DNA of 64,000 nt from Rhizobium sp. WYCCWR10014 (GCF_001657485.1 NZ_LXFU01000035.1:1-64000); one strand, 5' to 3'. Shown: positions 1 through 10,641, counted from the stretch's first letter. The notes: generated by a model not told the origin, from the letters alone. Translations and numbers: made by a program.

Positions 1-46
1 AACCTGAAGGGTCCGAAGGACGGTTCAAATCCTGCCCCCGCAACCA
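1..46 (+). tRNA. 3' part of a tRNA-fMet-like gene (cut by the window edge)
   Basis: The window opens with the 3' side of an anticodon stem, then GGTTCAAATCC and an acceptor strand ending CAACCA. The ends match the initiator tRNA found after the 5S gene in rhizobial rRNA operons, as I recall it. The part between G46 and the T loop is odd: it is about six bases longer than usual and forms a small GTCC-GAA-GGAC hairpin, and the T stem then has mismatches (GACGG facing CCTGC). It may be a variant, a damaged copy, or a sequence error. The anticodon lies outside the window, so identity rests on the flanks. Confidence 0.6.
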
Positions 47-69
47 ATCTTCCCAAATAGACAATATGC

Positions 70-95
70 AAAAGCCCGCCTTGTGCGGGCTTTTT
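70..95 (+). terminator. Rho-independent terminator after the tRNA
   Basis: The stem GCCCGC/GCGGGC has a short loop, is preceded by four A and followed by five T. It lies 24 bases after the tRNA CCA end and would close the upstream RNA operon. From 96 to 313 I see no gene. Confidence 0.85.
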
Positions 96-313
96 GCGTT
101 TCCAGACCTGGGTCGAGCAGTTAACACCTCAGCAGCGGGCCGCAACAAGGCCAGGCGATGATGAATAGCCGATCTGCCTACATGCCCGTTCGAGTGTCTG
201 AACCAAGTCCGCGCCCCGGCAGGTGATGCGAGCATAACCCTCGGATCAACCCATTTATCGGTTCTTAAGCAAAGAATGACAGCTTAGCTCCAATCGGTGG
301 CGAGGGTGCATTC

Positions 314-2842
314 GTGGTAAATGGTTTGATGTCGCGGGTTCGCATTCAGACGAAGGTGCTCGTACTTTTGGCGCCATTCGTCATTAGCCTATGCGCAGTG
401 GGACTGACGGGGTACTACGCGTCCAGCCTTCTCGAGGGACGGATGGAGATCTCCAACCATGTTTTGCAGTCCCTGAACGGGTTCAAACATGTTTCTTCCA
501 GCATGACCGGCTTTCTGAGGAAGCCGTCGCAGGAAGCCCGTGATACCGCGCTTGGGGACGCCCGAGAGCAACTGGCAAACCTGAAGCAGACGATCGAGAG
601 GCTAAGGCCGACGACCGATGTGGGGCTTCTTGACCGGGCGCTTGATCAGTCGCAAATCATCCCGCAAAAGATCGAAGCGATCTGGCAAATCGAAACGGGA
701 CAGCAGAAAATTCTCAGCGATGTGGACGCTGCTTCCGCGGCACTTCTTGACCTGCAAGGGCAGGTTGGCAAGCGCTCGTTCATGCTGATGGCCAGTGCGA
801 AAAAGATGGAAAATGCCAACAAGAGCGGCCTGAGCAATTCCGTCTCCATCAGCACCGCCGCCAGTGTCGCGACAAAACTTCGCAATGATTATACGAACGC
901 GACGACGCCGGCTGATAAAGTTAGCCTGCTAGCCAAATATGCGCCCGAATTGCCAAAGGCAAAGGAGCAGCTTTCGTCTGCTGTCGCGACCGACAAACAA
1001 GCCCTTGCCGCGCAGTATGCCGCTGCAGTGGATGCCATCGCCAACGCTTCGAAGGTGTCGCCTGACACTTTGGATGTCCCAGCAACGGATACCGCCGTCG
1101 CCAATCTTGCTGCAAGTGGCGACAGTCTCAAGACGATTGGCGACGATCTGATGCGGACCTCCGTGCTTGCGCTTGCCGCGTCGGACAAGGATATCTCGCA
1201 GGCGACGAATGTCGGCAACGCACTGCGCGCCATCGTTAACAGCAATAATGAGATCCGCGTCGGCTTTGCTGAACTCGCCGGCAATCCAGACGAAGCGCGA
1301 GTGAAGAAAGTCCAGCAGTCGATCTACATGTATCAGACCGAACTCGGCCGTCTCGCCGGCGTGGTGAACGACGATCCGGTCTTTGGCGAAATTCCGAAGA
1401 AGGCTCAACCCGTTCTCGATCTGCTCGCGGCGAACGCGGCAGCGCTCTCCGAAGGTGCGGCGCGCAAGCTGGCTGAGTTCGACAGCGCTGCGGGGCAGAT
1501 CGACAACACCTGGAACCTGCTTGCTCAATTCGCCGAGACGCAGAGGCAAAATGCCGGGCAGGATCGTCAAGAGGCCAATAGGATATCAGGCGGCGCGATT
1601 GTCATCGGCATCCTGATTGCTATGACCGCGGGTGCCGCGCTGGTCGTCACCCTGAAGGGACCGATCACCCAGATTACCGCAGCGATGCGCAAGATTGCAG
1701 AGGGAAGGCTCGATACCACAATCACCGGCGAGGCACGGGGCGACGAAATCGGGGAAATGGCCCGTGCGCTTTCCGTCTTCAAACAAAATGCCCTGTCGAA
1801 CGTCGAAATGGAACACCAGGCCGAGATCGCGCGTAGCGATGCGGAATCTGAGCGCGCCCGCAACGAACTCGAGCGACGTAGCGCCAAGGCCCAGGTCGAC
1901 GCCGCAATCGAGGCGCTTGCAGAGGGTCTCACGCGGCTGTCGCGCGGGGAGTTGAATTTTTCGATCGATACGCCCTTTGCCTCCGAACTCGACCGGATCC
2001 GCACAGATTTCAACATGTCGATCGCGGGTCTCAGGGAAACGCTCTGCGATATCCGCGAGACGTCTTCCCTCATCAGCGACAATGGCCGCCAGATGGCGGC
2101 AGCCGTAGATGACCTGGCCAGCCGAACGGAAAAGCAGGCGGCCGCACTTGAGGAAACCGCAGCGGCAGTGGAGGAGATTTCTTCCGCCGTCAACACCTCT
2201 TCAGGACGGGCAGCAGCAGCGCTTGCGCTTGTTCAACGCGCCAAACAGGGCGCCGACGCCTCGGCTTCAGTGGTCCAAAACGCGGTTTCGGCCATGGGAC
2301 GGATTGAGGACGCGTCCGGCAAGATTGTTCAGATTGTCAGCGCCATCGACTCTATCGCCTTCCAGACTAATCTCTTGGCCCTAAACGCGGGAGTCGAAGC
2401 GGCGAGAGCGGGTGAGGCCGGCAAGGGCTTCGCTGTCGTGGCACAGGAGGTGCGGGAGCTGGCGCAGCGATCGGCGCGCGCAGCCAAGGAAATCGGCGAG
2501 CTCATCAACAATTCCGTCCGCGAGGTTGCGTCCGGCTCGGAATTCGTCGGCCGCACCGGTAATGCGCTGATGGAGATTTCCAGAGAGATCGTCCACATCG
2601 TCGGTCATATCGAGCTCATCGCCTCGTCAAGCCGCGACCAAGCGACGACACTCCATTCGATCAACGCATCGGTAAACGATATTGATCGTATGACGCAGCA
2701 AAATGCGGCGATGGTGGAAGAGACGAATGCTGCCACCCGACAGCTATCGTCCGAGGCGCTTGCGCTTACCGACATGATTGCCCGCTTTCGGCTTGAAGGC
2801 CGCGAGAGCCCGGCTTCAAGAGGGTACGAGGCTGCGGCATGA
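314..2842 (+). CDS. Methyl-accepting chemotaxis protein (transmembrane, HAMP)
   Basis: This is a chemoreceptor that passes a periplasmic signal to CheW/CheA at the inner membrane. A short cytoplasmic N terminus is followed by a membrane segment at about residues 15-35. A long, mostly helical, Ala-rich periplasmic region runs to about 420, resembling a helical bimodular sensor. The second membrane segment is at about 425-447, then a HAMP domain. The signalling domain spans about 600-830, with the conserved hairpin tip (NLLALNAGVEAARAGE and following residues) near 690. No CheR-docking pentapeptide is seen at the C terminus. The start is GTG with GAGGGTG just upstream; an in-frame ATG at 329 is an alternative. 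It stands alone, with no che genes nearby, and its ligand cannot be read from the sequence. Confidence 0.93.
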   Translation: MVNGLMSRVRIQTKVLVLLAPFVISLCAVGLTGYYASSLLEGRMEISNHVLQSLNGFKHVSSSMTGFLRKPSQEARDTALGDAREQLANLKQTIERLRPTTDVGLLDRALDQSQIIPQKIEAIWQIETGQQKILSDVDAASAALLDLQGQVGKRSFMLMASAKKMENANKSGLSNSVSISTAASVATKLRNDYTNATTPADKVSLLAKYAPELPKAKEQLSSAVATDKQALAAQYAAAVDAIANASKVSPDTLDVPATDTAVANLAASGDSLKTIGDDLMRTSVLALAASDKDISQATNVGNALRAIVNSNNEIRVGFAELAGNPDEARVKKVQQSIYMYQTELGRLAGVVNDDPVFGEIPKKAQPVLDLLAANAAALSEGAARKLAEFDSAAGQIDNTWNLLAQFAETQRQNAGQDRQEANRISGGAIVIGILIAMTAGAALVVTLKGPITQITAAMRKIAEGRLDTTITGEARGDEIGEMARALSVFKQNALSNVEMEHQAEIARSDAESERARNELERRSAKAQVDAAIEALAEGLTRLSRGELNFSIDTPFASELDRIRTDFNMSIAGLRETLCDIRETSSLISDNGRQMAAAVDDLASRTEKQAAALEETAAAVEEISSAVNTSSGRAAAALALVQRAKQGADASASVVQNAVSAMGRIEDASGKIVQIVSAIDSIAFQTNLLALNAGVEAARAGEAGKGFAVVAQEVRELAQRSARAAKEIGELINNSVREVASGSEFVGRTGNALMEISREIVHIVGHIELIASSSRDQATTLHSINASVNDIDRMTQQNAAMVEETNAATRQLSSEALALTDMIARFRLEGRESPASRGYEAAA

Positions 2843-3108
2843 CGGCAGCATGTATTCGCAGAGCCTGTTAACTTGCTGTGAGATGCATGGTTTCCGCGCA
2901 GAAAGCTGATGCGTGATACGCTTCTCTAGATCAGTTTTCAGGCGCACGATAGTTGCTAAAATAGCAAAATTCTAATATACGTGGAGCCGGCGTTTTAATA
3001 TTTTCGCAGCGGCAAGCAACGTCCCTCCAATTGGTGGGCGTTTATTATCCTATTCAGCAGGGCGTTCGATTTCATGAAGTAAATTAGAGATTTATAGGGG
3101 GAGAAATA

Positions 3109-3921
3109 ATGCGAAAATGGGCATCTTCTCTACTGACGGCTCCGCATGGAGGGCGTCGTCTTCCGTTTGCTATCTCGGGATTGCCGGTGTTATGCGCAGT
3201 GGCGCTCTTTGCTGGCGTGGCGTCCGCTCAGGCGCCGACTGACGAGCAGCGCAATGCGATCAGGGCGGAATGCCGATCCGATTTCATAGCGCAATGTTCA
3301 GGGGTGACGCCGGGCGGTATCGAGGCGCTCACTTGTCTGCAGCAGCATAGCGCCACGCTTTCGGCCGGTTGCCGGAAAGCGGTGTCGGCGATTTCCAAAC
3401 CCAAGTCGACATCCGCGGAACCGGCTCCGGCTGCGCCCGTAACCACTGGGGCGATCAGCCCGGCGCCTGCGACCGCTACGCCAGCGCACCAGCCGACCCA
3501 GGCGCAGCGCAGCGCCGTCAAATCGGCCTGCCAACGCGATTTCATGGCGCAATGCTCGGGTGTCACACCGGGCGGCACCGAGGCACTCAGCTGCCTGCAG
3601 CAGCACAATGCCTCTCTATCGGCGCCGTGTCAGCAAGCCGTTGCGGCCTTGGGAGGATCAACCGGAGGAGGATCAGCCGGATCAACCCCAGCCAGCGGCG
3701 GTGCCGCGGCGACGGTTGCGACTACGCCTGCTCCTCGGGCCGTGATGCCGGCCTTCTCGCCACGCGAGGAACTAATGATCCTGCGCGAAACCTGCGGATC
3801 GGATTTTCAGGCCCTATGCCGCATGGTGCCTTTGGGCGGAGGGCGGGGTATGGCTTGCCTGCGGGACAATCTGCAACGCGTATCGCCTGCCTGTCATAGG
3901 GTGCTGACCTCGGGACTATAG
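3109..3921 (+). CDS. Secreted cysteine-rich repeat protein (three repeats)
   Basis: The protein has 270 residues with an N-terminal hydrophobic signal ending near ASAQA, so it is probably exported. The mature part holds three copies of a roughly 45-residue unit with four cysteines in the order C-x7-C, C, C. Copies one and two are nearly identical (RSDFIAQCSGVTPGG and QRDFMAQCSGVTPGG). The third, at the C terminus, has diverged (GSDFQALCRMVPLGG). Linkers rich in Ala, Pro, Thr and Gly separate them. The pattern resembles the Golgi/GLG1-type cysteine-rich repeat found in rhizobial proteins of unknown function. Disulfide pairing in the periplasm is likely. The start has a strong GGGGGAG site. It stands alone, and no activity can be assigned. 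Confidence 0.8.
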   Translation: MRKWASSLLTAPHGGRRLPFAISGLPVLCAVALFAGVASAQAPTDEQRNAIRAECRSDFIAQCSGVTPGGIEALTCLQQHSATLSAGCRKAVSAISKPKSTSAEPAPAAPVTTGAISPAPATATPAHQPTQAQRSAVKSACQRDFMAQCSGVTPGGTEALSCLQQHNASLSAPCQQAVAALGGSTGGGSAGSTPASGGAAATVATTPAPRAVMPAFSPREELMILRETCGSDFQALCRMVPLGGGRGMACLRDNLQRVSPACHRVLTSGL

Positions 3922-4016
3922 GGTCTGTTCTATTTCCCGCTGTGAAGAGCCACCCTCACGGCAACCTGCTCCCGCGCGAAACCGCAAGTGATCGCGCGAC
4001 AGGCCGTTCCACAGCC

Positions 4017-7000
4017 TTACTGAACCTTCGGCATCTCCGTTTCCGCGAGGCCTGCTGTCTTTGTGCGCCCCTTCCAATATTCCTCGAGGCGCTGCAACAG
4101 GACGTAGAAGGACGGTACGAAGAGCACGGCGAGGCAGGTCGAGGCGATCATGCCACTGAAGACCGATATGCCGATCGACTTTCGGGCCGAAGCGCCGGCG
4201 CCGGTCGCCAGCACCAGCGGCAGGACGCCGAGGATAAAGGCAAAGGACGTCATCAGAATTGGCCGGAAACGCAAGCGGGCGGCCTCGACGGCCGCGTCAA
4301 GGATTTCCATGCCTTCCGCCCGCTTTTCCCGCGCATATTCGACGATCAGGATGGCATTCTTCGATGCAAGCGCGATCAGCAGAATAAGGCCGATCTGCGT
4401 ATAGAGATTGTTGGCAACGCCGGCTGCCGTGAGTGCTGCCACCGTGCCGAGGAGGGCGAGCGGCACGGCGAGAAGGACTGCCAGCGGCAAGATCCAGCTT
4501 TCATACTGGCCCGCGAGCACGAAATAGACGAGGAGCATGGCAAGCGCAAAGATGAAATAGATCTGCCCGCCCACGGCCTTCTCCTGATAGGATAGCGCCG
4601 TCCACTCGAAGCCTGTGCCCGGCGGCAGGGTCTGATTGGCAATCTGCTCCATGACGTCGAGCGACTGGCCGGAACTGAAGCCGGCGGCAGGCCCACCAAC
4701 GATGGTTGCGGACGGGTAGAGATTGTAGAGGCTGATCAGAGACGGGCCTTGCGTCGTCGAGACATCGACGACCGTGCCGAGCGGCACCATCGTCCCATCG
4801 CCGGCCTTGACCTTCAGATCGCGGATATCTTGGGCGCTGACACGGAAATCGGAAGCGGCTTGCGCATAGACCTGGAAGGTGCGGCCAAATTTGTTGAACT
4901 GGGTGACATAGCTCGATCCGACATAGCCGGAGAGAGCGGAGAAGACCTGGCCAACCGTAATTCCCAGTGTTTCCGCCTTGATGCGATCGACGGAAACGGC
5001 AAGTTGCGGCACGTTCGAGCGAAAAGGCGTGCTCAGCCTTTGCAGCGACGATTGGGCACTGCCGTTCTTGACGATCGTATCGGCAAGCGATTGCAGCAGC
5101 GGATAGTCGGAAATGCCATTCCTGATCTCGACCTGCATGGTAAAGCCGCTGGCATTGCCGACGCCCTGGATCGGAGGCGGCACGACCACCAGCGTCTTGG
5201 CGGCGAGCACGCTTTGCAGCGCGCCGTTCAAATGCTGGTAGATCGACAGCAGATCCTGCCCCTTTTCCTTGCCGCGCTCGTCCCAATCTTTCAGCACGAC
5301 ATAGGCGACGCCGGCATTCTGCAGGCTGGCATTGTTGTCGAGAACGGAAATGCCGCTGATGGTCAGCACCTGATCGACGCCGGGTGTGGCTTCGGCGATC
5401 TTGCCGACCTCTTCCATCACCGTGTCGGTGCGTTCCTTCGATGCGCCGTCGGGCAGCTGCGCACTGATCAGCACATAGCCTTGATCCTCGATGGGCAGAA
5501 ACGCAGTCGGCAGGCGGGCGAGCCCCCAGACGGCAACACCGATCAGCGCAAGTGCTGCTATGACCATGATGCCGCTGTGGCGGGTCATCGATCCGATCAG
5601 CCCGGCATAGCTGCGTTCACCCCTGTCATAGACCCTGTTGAAGCCGCGATAGAAGATGTTGCGTTTCTCGGGCGGGACTGGTGGCCGCAGCCAAAGGGCG
5701 CATTGCGTCGGTTTCAGCGTGACGGCATTGATGGCGCTGATCAGCGCCGTGGCGGCTATGACGAGGGCGAATTGCCGATAGAGCTGTCCGGTCAGGCCGG
5801 GCAGGAAGGCGGCCGGAATGAAAACTGCCATCAGCACCAGCGTGATGCCGATGACCGGGCCGAGCAGTTCCTCCATCGCCTTTTCGGCCGCCTTTCGGCC
5901 GGACATGCCCGCCTCGATGTGGCGGGCGACGCCTTCGACGATGACGATGGCGTCATCGACGACGATGCCGATGGCGAGAACGATGGCAAACAGCGTCGAC
6001 AGGTTGACGGTGAAGCCCAATGCCGCCATAGCCGCGAACGCGCCTATGATGGTGACCGGAACTGTGGTCGCCGGCACGAGCATCGCCCGCCAATCCTGCA
6101 GGAAGACAAGAATGACGATGAGAACGAGAATGCCGGCCTCGATCAAGGTGACGTAAACCTCGTCGATGGAGGCCTCGACGAATTTCGTCGTGTCGAACGG
6201 CACGTGATATTCGAGGCCCTGCGGGAAGCTCTTCGACAGCTCTTCCATTTTCGCGCTTACTGCCTGCGCCACCGCAATGGCATTCGCCTCCGGCAGCTGA
6301 AAAATGCCGATGCCGGCCGCCGGTCGACCGTTCTGCATGAAGGACTGGCTGTAGGTCTGGGCGCCGAGTTCGACGCGGCCGATATCGCGGATGCGGGTAA
6401 CGCGGCCGCCCTGTCCGCTTTCGACCTTGACGACGATGTTTTCGTAGTCGGCCGCTTCGTTCAGCCGGCCATTGACGTTCAGCGTATATTGGAAGACCTG
6501 CCCCTTCGGGACCGGCGGAATGCCGATCTGGCCGGCGGCAACCTCCTGACTCTGCTGCTGCACGACGCTGACGACATCCTGTGGCGTCAGGCCGCGCGCC
6601 TGCAGCAGGTTCGGATCCATCCAGATGCGCATGGCGTATTGGCCGGCACCGAACACGGTGACGTTGCCGACACCCGGCAGGCGGGCAAGTTCATTCTGCA
6701 GATTGATGACGGCGTAGTTCGATAGGAACAGGCTGTCATAGCGGCTATCGGGCGAGGTCAGGCTGACGAAGCCGAGGATCGCCGTCGATTTCTTTTGCGT
6801 CGTCACGCCCTGAAGCTGCACCGCTTCGGGAAGCGATGACATCGCTATGGCAACGCGGTTTTGCACCAGAACCTGGGCCTGGTCCGGATCCGTTCCGATG
6901 GCAAAGGTCACGGTCAGCGAATAAGTGCCGTCGCTGGCGCTCGTCGACTGCATGTAGAGCATGTCCTGCACGCCGTTGACCTGTTGCTCGATCGGCAGCG

Positions 7001-7187
7001 CGACAGTATCGACGAGGGTCTGGGCGCTGGCGCCCGGGAAGCGCGTCGTCACCTGCACCGTCGGCGGAACGACATTCGGATATTGCGCCACAGGCAGCTG
7101 GAACAAGGCCACCGCGCCGATGAGCACGAAAACCAACGCCAGAACATTGGCGAGTATCGGTCGCTCGATGAAGAAACGCGAGATCAT
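4017..7187 (-). CDS. RND efflux pump inner-membrane subunit (HAE1/AcrB family)
   Basis: This 1056-residue transporter uses the proton gradient to expel hydrophobic or amphiphilic compounds. It begins with the typical cytoplasmic-edge motif [17 protein letters not shown] and a first membrane helix. Two large periplasmic loops and about twelve membrane segments follow. The helix with [14 protein letters not shown] (about 405-418) carries the paired Asp residues of the proton relay. Length and order match AcrB/MexB/MexF. The gene follows its adaptor gene on the same strand after 42 bases, with AAGGA before the ATG. No outer-membrane factor gene is next to it, so the pump probably shares a TolC-like channel encoded elsewhere. 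Substrates are not predictable. Confidence 0.95.
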   Translation of the reverse strand: MISRFFIERPILANVLALVFVLIGAVALFQLPVAQYPNVVPPTVQVTTRFPGASAQTLVDTVALPIEQQVNGVQDMLYMQSTSASDGTYSLTVTFAIGTDPDQAQVLVQNRVAIAMSSLPEAVQLQGVTTQKKSTAILGFVSLTSPDSRYDSLFLSNYAVINLQNELARLPGVGNVTVFGAGQYAMRIWMDPNLLQARGLTPQDVVSVVQQQSQEVAAGQIGIPPVPKGQVFQYTLNVNGRLNEAADYENIVVKVESGQGGRVTRIRDIGRVELGAQTYSQSFMQNGRPAAGIGIFQLPEANAIAVAQAVSAKMEELSKSFPQGLEYHVPFDTTKFVEASIDEVYVTLIEAGILVLIVILVFLQDWRAMLVPATTVPVTIIGAFAAMAALGFTVNLSTLFAIVLAIGIVVDDAIVIVEGVARHIEAGMSGRKAAEKAMEELLGPVIGITLVLMAVFIPAAFLPGLTGQLYRQFALVIAATALISAINAVTLKPTQCALWLRPPVPPEKRNIFYRGFNRVYDRGERSYAGLIGSMTRHSGIMVIAALALIGVAVWGLARLPTAFLPIEDQGYVLISAQLPDGASKERTDTVMEEVGKIAEATPGVDQVLTISGISVLDNNASLQNAGVAYVVLKDWDERGKEKGQDLLSIYQHLNGALQSVLAAKTLVVVPPPIQGVGNASGFTMQVEIRNGISDYPLLQSLADTIVKNGSAQSSLQRLSTPFRSNVPQLAVSVDRIKAETLGITVGQVFSALSGYVGSSYVTQFNKFGRTFQVYAQAASDFRVSAQDIRDLKVKAGDGTMVPLGTVVDVSTTQGPSLISLYNLYPSATIVGGPAAGFSSGQSLDVMEQIANQTLPPGTGFEWTALSYQEKAVGGQIYFIFALAMLLVYFVLAGQYESWILPLAVLLAVPLALLGTVAALTAAGVANNLYTQIGLILLIALASKNAILIVEYAREKRAEGMEILDAAVEAARLRFRPILMTSFAFILGVLPLVLATGAGASARKSIGISVFSGMIASTCLAVLFVPSFYVLLQRLEEYWKGRTKTAGLAETEMPKVQ

Positions 7188-7229
7188 GCTGTTGTCCTTA
7201 GACGTTCCAGATGAACCATGATGGCGAAT

Positions 7230-8426
7230 TCATTGCGTGGTGGTCTTGGCCTTGGCATCGCCGCCGGCAGCTGCCGGCGGGTTCATTTCGATCTTCTCGG
7301 GCGTGACCTTGCTACCGGGGATGGCCTGCTGGATACCTTGCGTCACGACCCAGTCGGCCGGATCGAGGCCGGAGTCGATGACACGGAGCGCACCTTCGCG
7401 CTGGCCGGTCTTGACCTGCTTCTGCTCGACGACGTCGTCCTTGCCAAGAACAAGCAGGTAGCTGCCCAGCTGGTTTGTCCCGATGGCGTCGTCGCGCACC
7501 AGCAGAGCCTTGTCGTTATGGCCGACCGGCACCCGGACCCGCACGAAGAGACCAGGCAGCATGGCGTGGTCCTTGTTGTCGAAGAGGGCGCGCACCTGAA
7601 GCGTGCCCGTGGAGGCATCGAGCTGCGGCGAGACGTAATCGAGATGTCCCTTGTGTGGGTAGCCTTCCTCGGTCTGCAAGCCGAGCTCCGCGGGAATGCT
7701 TGGAAGGTCCGTCTGCTTGAGGGTGCGCCCCTGCTTTGCCAGCGTTTCCTTGATCATCAGCACCTGGGTTTCGCTGACGTTGAAATAGGCATACAGCGGA
7801 TCGGTCTGAACGATGCTGGCGAGTTTGGTGGGACCGGATACGCCGACAAGCGCACCGATATCGACGAGGTGATCGGTGACGGTACCGTCGAAGGGGGCAA
7901 GCACCTCGGTATATCCGAGGTTGATCGTCGCCAGATCGAGATTGGCCTGAGCGTTGAGGATGGATGCATTCGCTTCGTCGAGCGTTGCCTTGGCGCTGTC
8001 GACTGCGGTCTGCGTGGTGACCTGTTGCTTCGACAGATTGAGCTGGCGGTCATACTCCTGCTTTGCGCCGACTTGGGACGCCTGCTGCGAGGCGAGTGAC
8101 GCCTTCGCCTGATCCAGTTGCGCCTGATAGGTGTCGCGCTCGATGCCGAAGAGCTTGGCGCCCTTCATCACCGTCATGCCGTCCTGGTAGTCGATCGATT
8201 GGATATAGCCCTGGACGCGCGCCTCGATATCGACAGCATTGAGCGGCGCGGTATTGCCGGTGAGTTCGAAGTAGATCGTCACCGGCTGTTGCACCGGTTG
8301 GGCGACGCGAACCGGAGGTGGAGGAGGAGCAACGTAAGTATTGCCACTTTCCTCACAGCCAGCGAGAATTGCCATGCCGGCAAGCACCACGGAGAGGTGC
8401 AGACCCTGATACAATCTCACACGCAT
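7230..8426 (-). CDS. RND efflux periplasmic adaptor (membrane fusion protein)
   Basis: This AcrA/MexE-type adaptor of 398 residues links the pump at 4017-7187 to an outer-membrane channel. A hydrophobic leader ends in a lipobox (LAGC), so the mature protein is probably an inner-membrane lipoprotein. A Pro-rich spacer (APPPPPVRV) follows, then a beta-barrel/lipoyl half-motif, a coiled-coil hairpin at about 100-160 (rich in Gln, Ala, Lys), and the second lipoyl half near FDGTVTDHLVDIGALV. It is the first gene of a two-gene operon. The SD is weak (GGGGCGG). No repressor gene adjoins it, so regulation is not evident here. Confidence 0.93.
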   Translation of the reverse strand: MRVRLYQGLHLSVVLAGMAILAGCEESGNTYVAPPPPPVRVAQPVQQPVTIYFELTGNTAPLNAVDIEARVQGYIQSIDYQDGMTVMKGAKLFGIERDTYQAQLDQAKASLASQQASQVGAKQEYDRQLNLSKQQVTTQTAVDSAKATLDEANASILNAQANLDLATINLGYTEVLAPFDGTVTDHLVDIGALVGVSGPTKLASIVQTDPLYAYFNVSETQVLMIKETLAKQGRTLKQTDLPSIPAELGLQTEEGYPHKGHLDYVSPQLDASTGTLQVRALFDNKDHAMLPGLFVRVRVPVGHNDKALLVRDDAIGTNQLGSYLLVLGKDDVVEQKQVKTGQREGALRVIDSGLDPADWVVTQGIQQAIPGSKVTPEKIEMNPPAAAGGDAKAKTTTQ

Positions 8427-8604
8427 TGCCGCCGCCCCGATGTTTACGAGCCCCAGTCTTCATGCGTGCCTCGGCGGAGACGACCCCTCTCCGAAAAGTT
8501 CCGGGCATGCGATATTATGTCGCGGCATTGCTAAAAATTGCAATAGCTGCTGGTGCACAATTAAACTGTGTCGAAGCTCATCCTCGACGGTCGCCCCGAC
8601 ATGG

Positions 8605-9423
8605 CTAGGGTTTCCCGAGGCGTTCGATGGCGGACTGCAAAGGTGCATCCGAAACACGGATCAGCCCGACATATGGGTTGGCCATGTCGGAAACCAGGAA
8701 GATCGCGCCAGCGACGGACAGGGCGCAGACGAGCAGAATTGACAGCACCGTTGGATTAGCCGGCGCCTGCAGCCCGAAGGTCGCAAAGAGCAGCGAAAGC
8801 CAACAGACGAGAACGGTGAGGAAGGCCCAAGGCAAACCCTCTTTGCCGGATTCGACCAGCAGCCAGTGGGTTTCGGCCAACATGGCGCTCACTTCCTGCG
8901 CACGCGCCTGGAGAGAGTGCTGCACGGCATCCCTCGGCGCCAGGGATCGAAGGTCGGCCTGAACCGCCTCGATGTCCTGATATTCCCCCGGCGCATTGCC
9001 GGATGTCTCGTCGGTGGTCTCGGCAGTCCAGCCGCGGCTCAGCCGTTTCTCGATGAGTTCACGCAGCAATTGACGCGCCTTGTCGGTTTCCGGCCCGTAT
9101 TGCGCCATGACGCGGTCAAGCAGGAGTACCCGTGCCGCCGCCGTTCTCATTTCCACTTCGGCATTGTCATGGGACGTCTTGGCGGATGCGATCAGAAGGC
9201 CGAGAGCCAGAGCCGACAGCGTTCCCACCACTGCGGTCGCCAGCCTGATGACGTCCTTGGATTCTGCATTGAGATGGTGATCCGGCAAGCGGCCGCGCAC
9301 CACCAATCCTATCGATGTTGCCATCGACAGAAAGACAAATACAAGCCCGCCAACCAACAGTGAGCCCAAGTCCGGTCTCCGTATCGCCACGTAAGTCCTG
9401 CAGCCACCTTGCAAGCTGTGCAA
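8605..9423 (-). CDS. DUF4239-type membrane protein (bestrophin-like)
   Basis: The protein has 272 residues with about four membrane segments: two near the N terminus (about 20-40 and 60-83) and two near the C terminus (about 190-245). A soluble middle part separates them. The stretch LIASAKTSHDNAEVEMRTAA followed by a Leu-Asp-Arg motif and YGPETD is typical of the DUF4239 (bestrophin-like) family. The function of the family is not established; an ion-channel-like role is only an analogy. It stands between the RND operon and the antiporter gene on the same strand, 84 bases before the latter, with no strong sign of co-function. Confidence 0.72.
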   Translation of the reverse strand: MHSLQGGCRTYVAIRRPDLGSLLVGGLVFVFLSMATSIGLVVRGRLPDHHLNAESKDVIRLATAVVGTLSALALGLLIASAKTSHDNAEVEMRTAAARVLLLDRVMAQYGPETDKARQLLRELIEKRLSRGWTAETTDETSGNAPGEYQDIEAVQADLRSLAPRDAVQHSLQARAQEVSAMLAETHWLLVESGKEGLPWAFLTVLVCWLSLLFATFGLQAPANPTVLSILLVCALSVAGAIFLVSDMANPYVGLIRVSDAPLQSAIERLGKP

Positions 9424-9507
9424 TAGCTCCCGTCATCATAGCGGAAGACGGACCAAGCGCGGAGCTCTTTACTTTCCTGATCTTGTGCGGCCGCAATCGG
9501 GCGGGTT

Positions 9508-10641
9508 TCATTGCTGGAAAATCAGCAGCACGTAAGCCAGGAATAGCACCAGATGGACAGCGCCTTGCATGAGATGCGTGCGGCCGCTGGCAAAGGTGAT
9601 GATGCTGACGGCAAGGGTGAGCAGGAGCATCACCAGATCCCCATGCTCCAGGCCGAGGGTTACCGGGTGTCCGTAAAGCTGACTGACAACAAGCATCGCC
9701 GGCACCGTCAGCCCGATCGTCGACAGCACCGAACCAAGGAAGATGTTGACGGAACGCTGAAGATTATTGGCGATGGACGCACGCACGGCGCTGATTGCCT
9801 CAGGCGTCGCGACAAGGATGGCCATGACAACACCGCCAAATGCGGTTGGAGCATGCAGGGTTTCGATAATGTAATCGATCGGCCGGGCAAGCTGTTCGAC
9901 GAGAAAGACGACGGGCGCCATATAGGCGAAAAGCAGAATGGCATGAGGCCAGACCGGTCCATGGCGAGGGACGCGTTCGCTGATGGGCTCGTCACGGTTG
10001 CTGTCGTCAGTGAAATAGTCCCGATGGCGGCCAGCCTGAAGAAACAGAAACGTAGCGTAAAGGCCGACCGATATTATACCCAGTATCAGTTGTCTCGGTG
10101 CGGATGGATGCTGTCCGTCCGGGCCTGCAAGAAATGTCGGCATCACCAGGCTCAGGGTCGCCAGCGGTACGATGACCCCGAGATAGGCGTTGGCGCCCTG
10201 CAGGTTATGCTGCTGTTCCGGTCGCCGCCATGCGCCCAGCAGCAGGGACAGGCCGACCATGCCGTTCAGGATGATCATGACGACTGCGAACAGCGTGTCG
10301 CGCGCAAGCGTGGGATTGTTCTCGCCGTGAAGCATGACGGCTGATATTGCCATCACCTCGATCGAGGTGATGGCAAGCGTCAGGATGAGCGTGCCGTAGG
10401 GCTCCTTCAGCCGCTCGGCCAAATGATCCGCGTGCCGGACAACCGACAGAGCGGAGCCGAGGACGGCAGCGAACAGCCACGCGAAAACGACAGTGAACCA
10501 AAGCGGATCGGAAAGCTGCCCGAAGAGCTGCTCCTGGAAAACAAGAAACGCCAGGCTGGTCGCGACGCTGACGCCCAGGAACCATTCCTCGCGTATCAGG
10601 CTGGCTGCGCCGACAGCGCGCAATGCCGGACCGTCCGTCAT
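9508..10641 (-). CDS. chaA: Calcium/proton antiporter, ChaA type
   Basis: This inner-membrane cation/proton exchanger of about 377 residues has two homologous halves of five or six helices each, as in the CaCA superfamily. Each half carries the acidic helix motif, EPYGTLILTLAITSIEV in the first and a second containing ATPEAISAVRASIAN. The segment TLARDTLFAVVMIILNGMVG closely matches E. coli ChaA. The likely role is extrusion of Ca2+ and possibly Na+ or K+ at alkaline pH. The ATG at 10641 has a G-rich site (GGGTGG) five bases upstream. An in-frame GTG at 10650 is possible but has an SD only three bases away. From 10651 to 10937 no gene is seen. Confidence 0.88.
   Translation of the reverse strand: MTDGPALRAVGAASLIREEWFLGVSVATSLAFLVFQEQLFGQLSDPLWFTVVFAWLFAAVLGSALSVVRHADHLAERLKEPYGTLILTLAITSIEVMAISAVMLHGENNPTLARDTLFAVVMIILNGMVGLSLLLGAWRRPEQQHNLQGANAYLGVIVPLATLSLVMPTFLAGPDGQHPSAPRQLILGIISVGLYATFLFLQAGRHRDYFTDDSNRDEPISERVPRHGPVWPHAILLFAYMAPVVFLVEQLARPIDYIIETLHAPTAFGGVVMAILVATPEAISAVRASIANNLQRSVNIFLGSVLSTIGLTVPAMLVVSQLYGHPVTLGLEHGDLVMLLLTLAVSIITFASGRTHLMQGAVHLVLFLAYVLLIFQQ

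Noticed and set aside
4749..6725. Long open frame on the plus strand opposite the first RND gene (658 codons)
   Set aside because: Its protein is a mirror of the RND gene's codon pattern, with runs of Asp, Arg, Gly and His and no family motif. The RND frame is clearly the real one.
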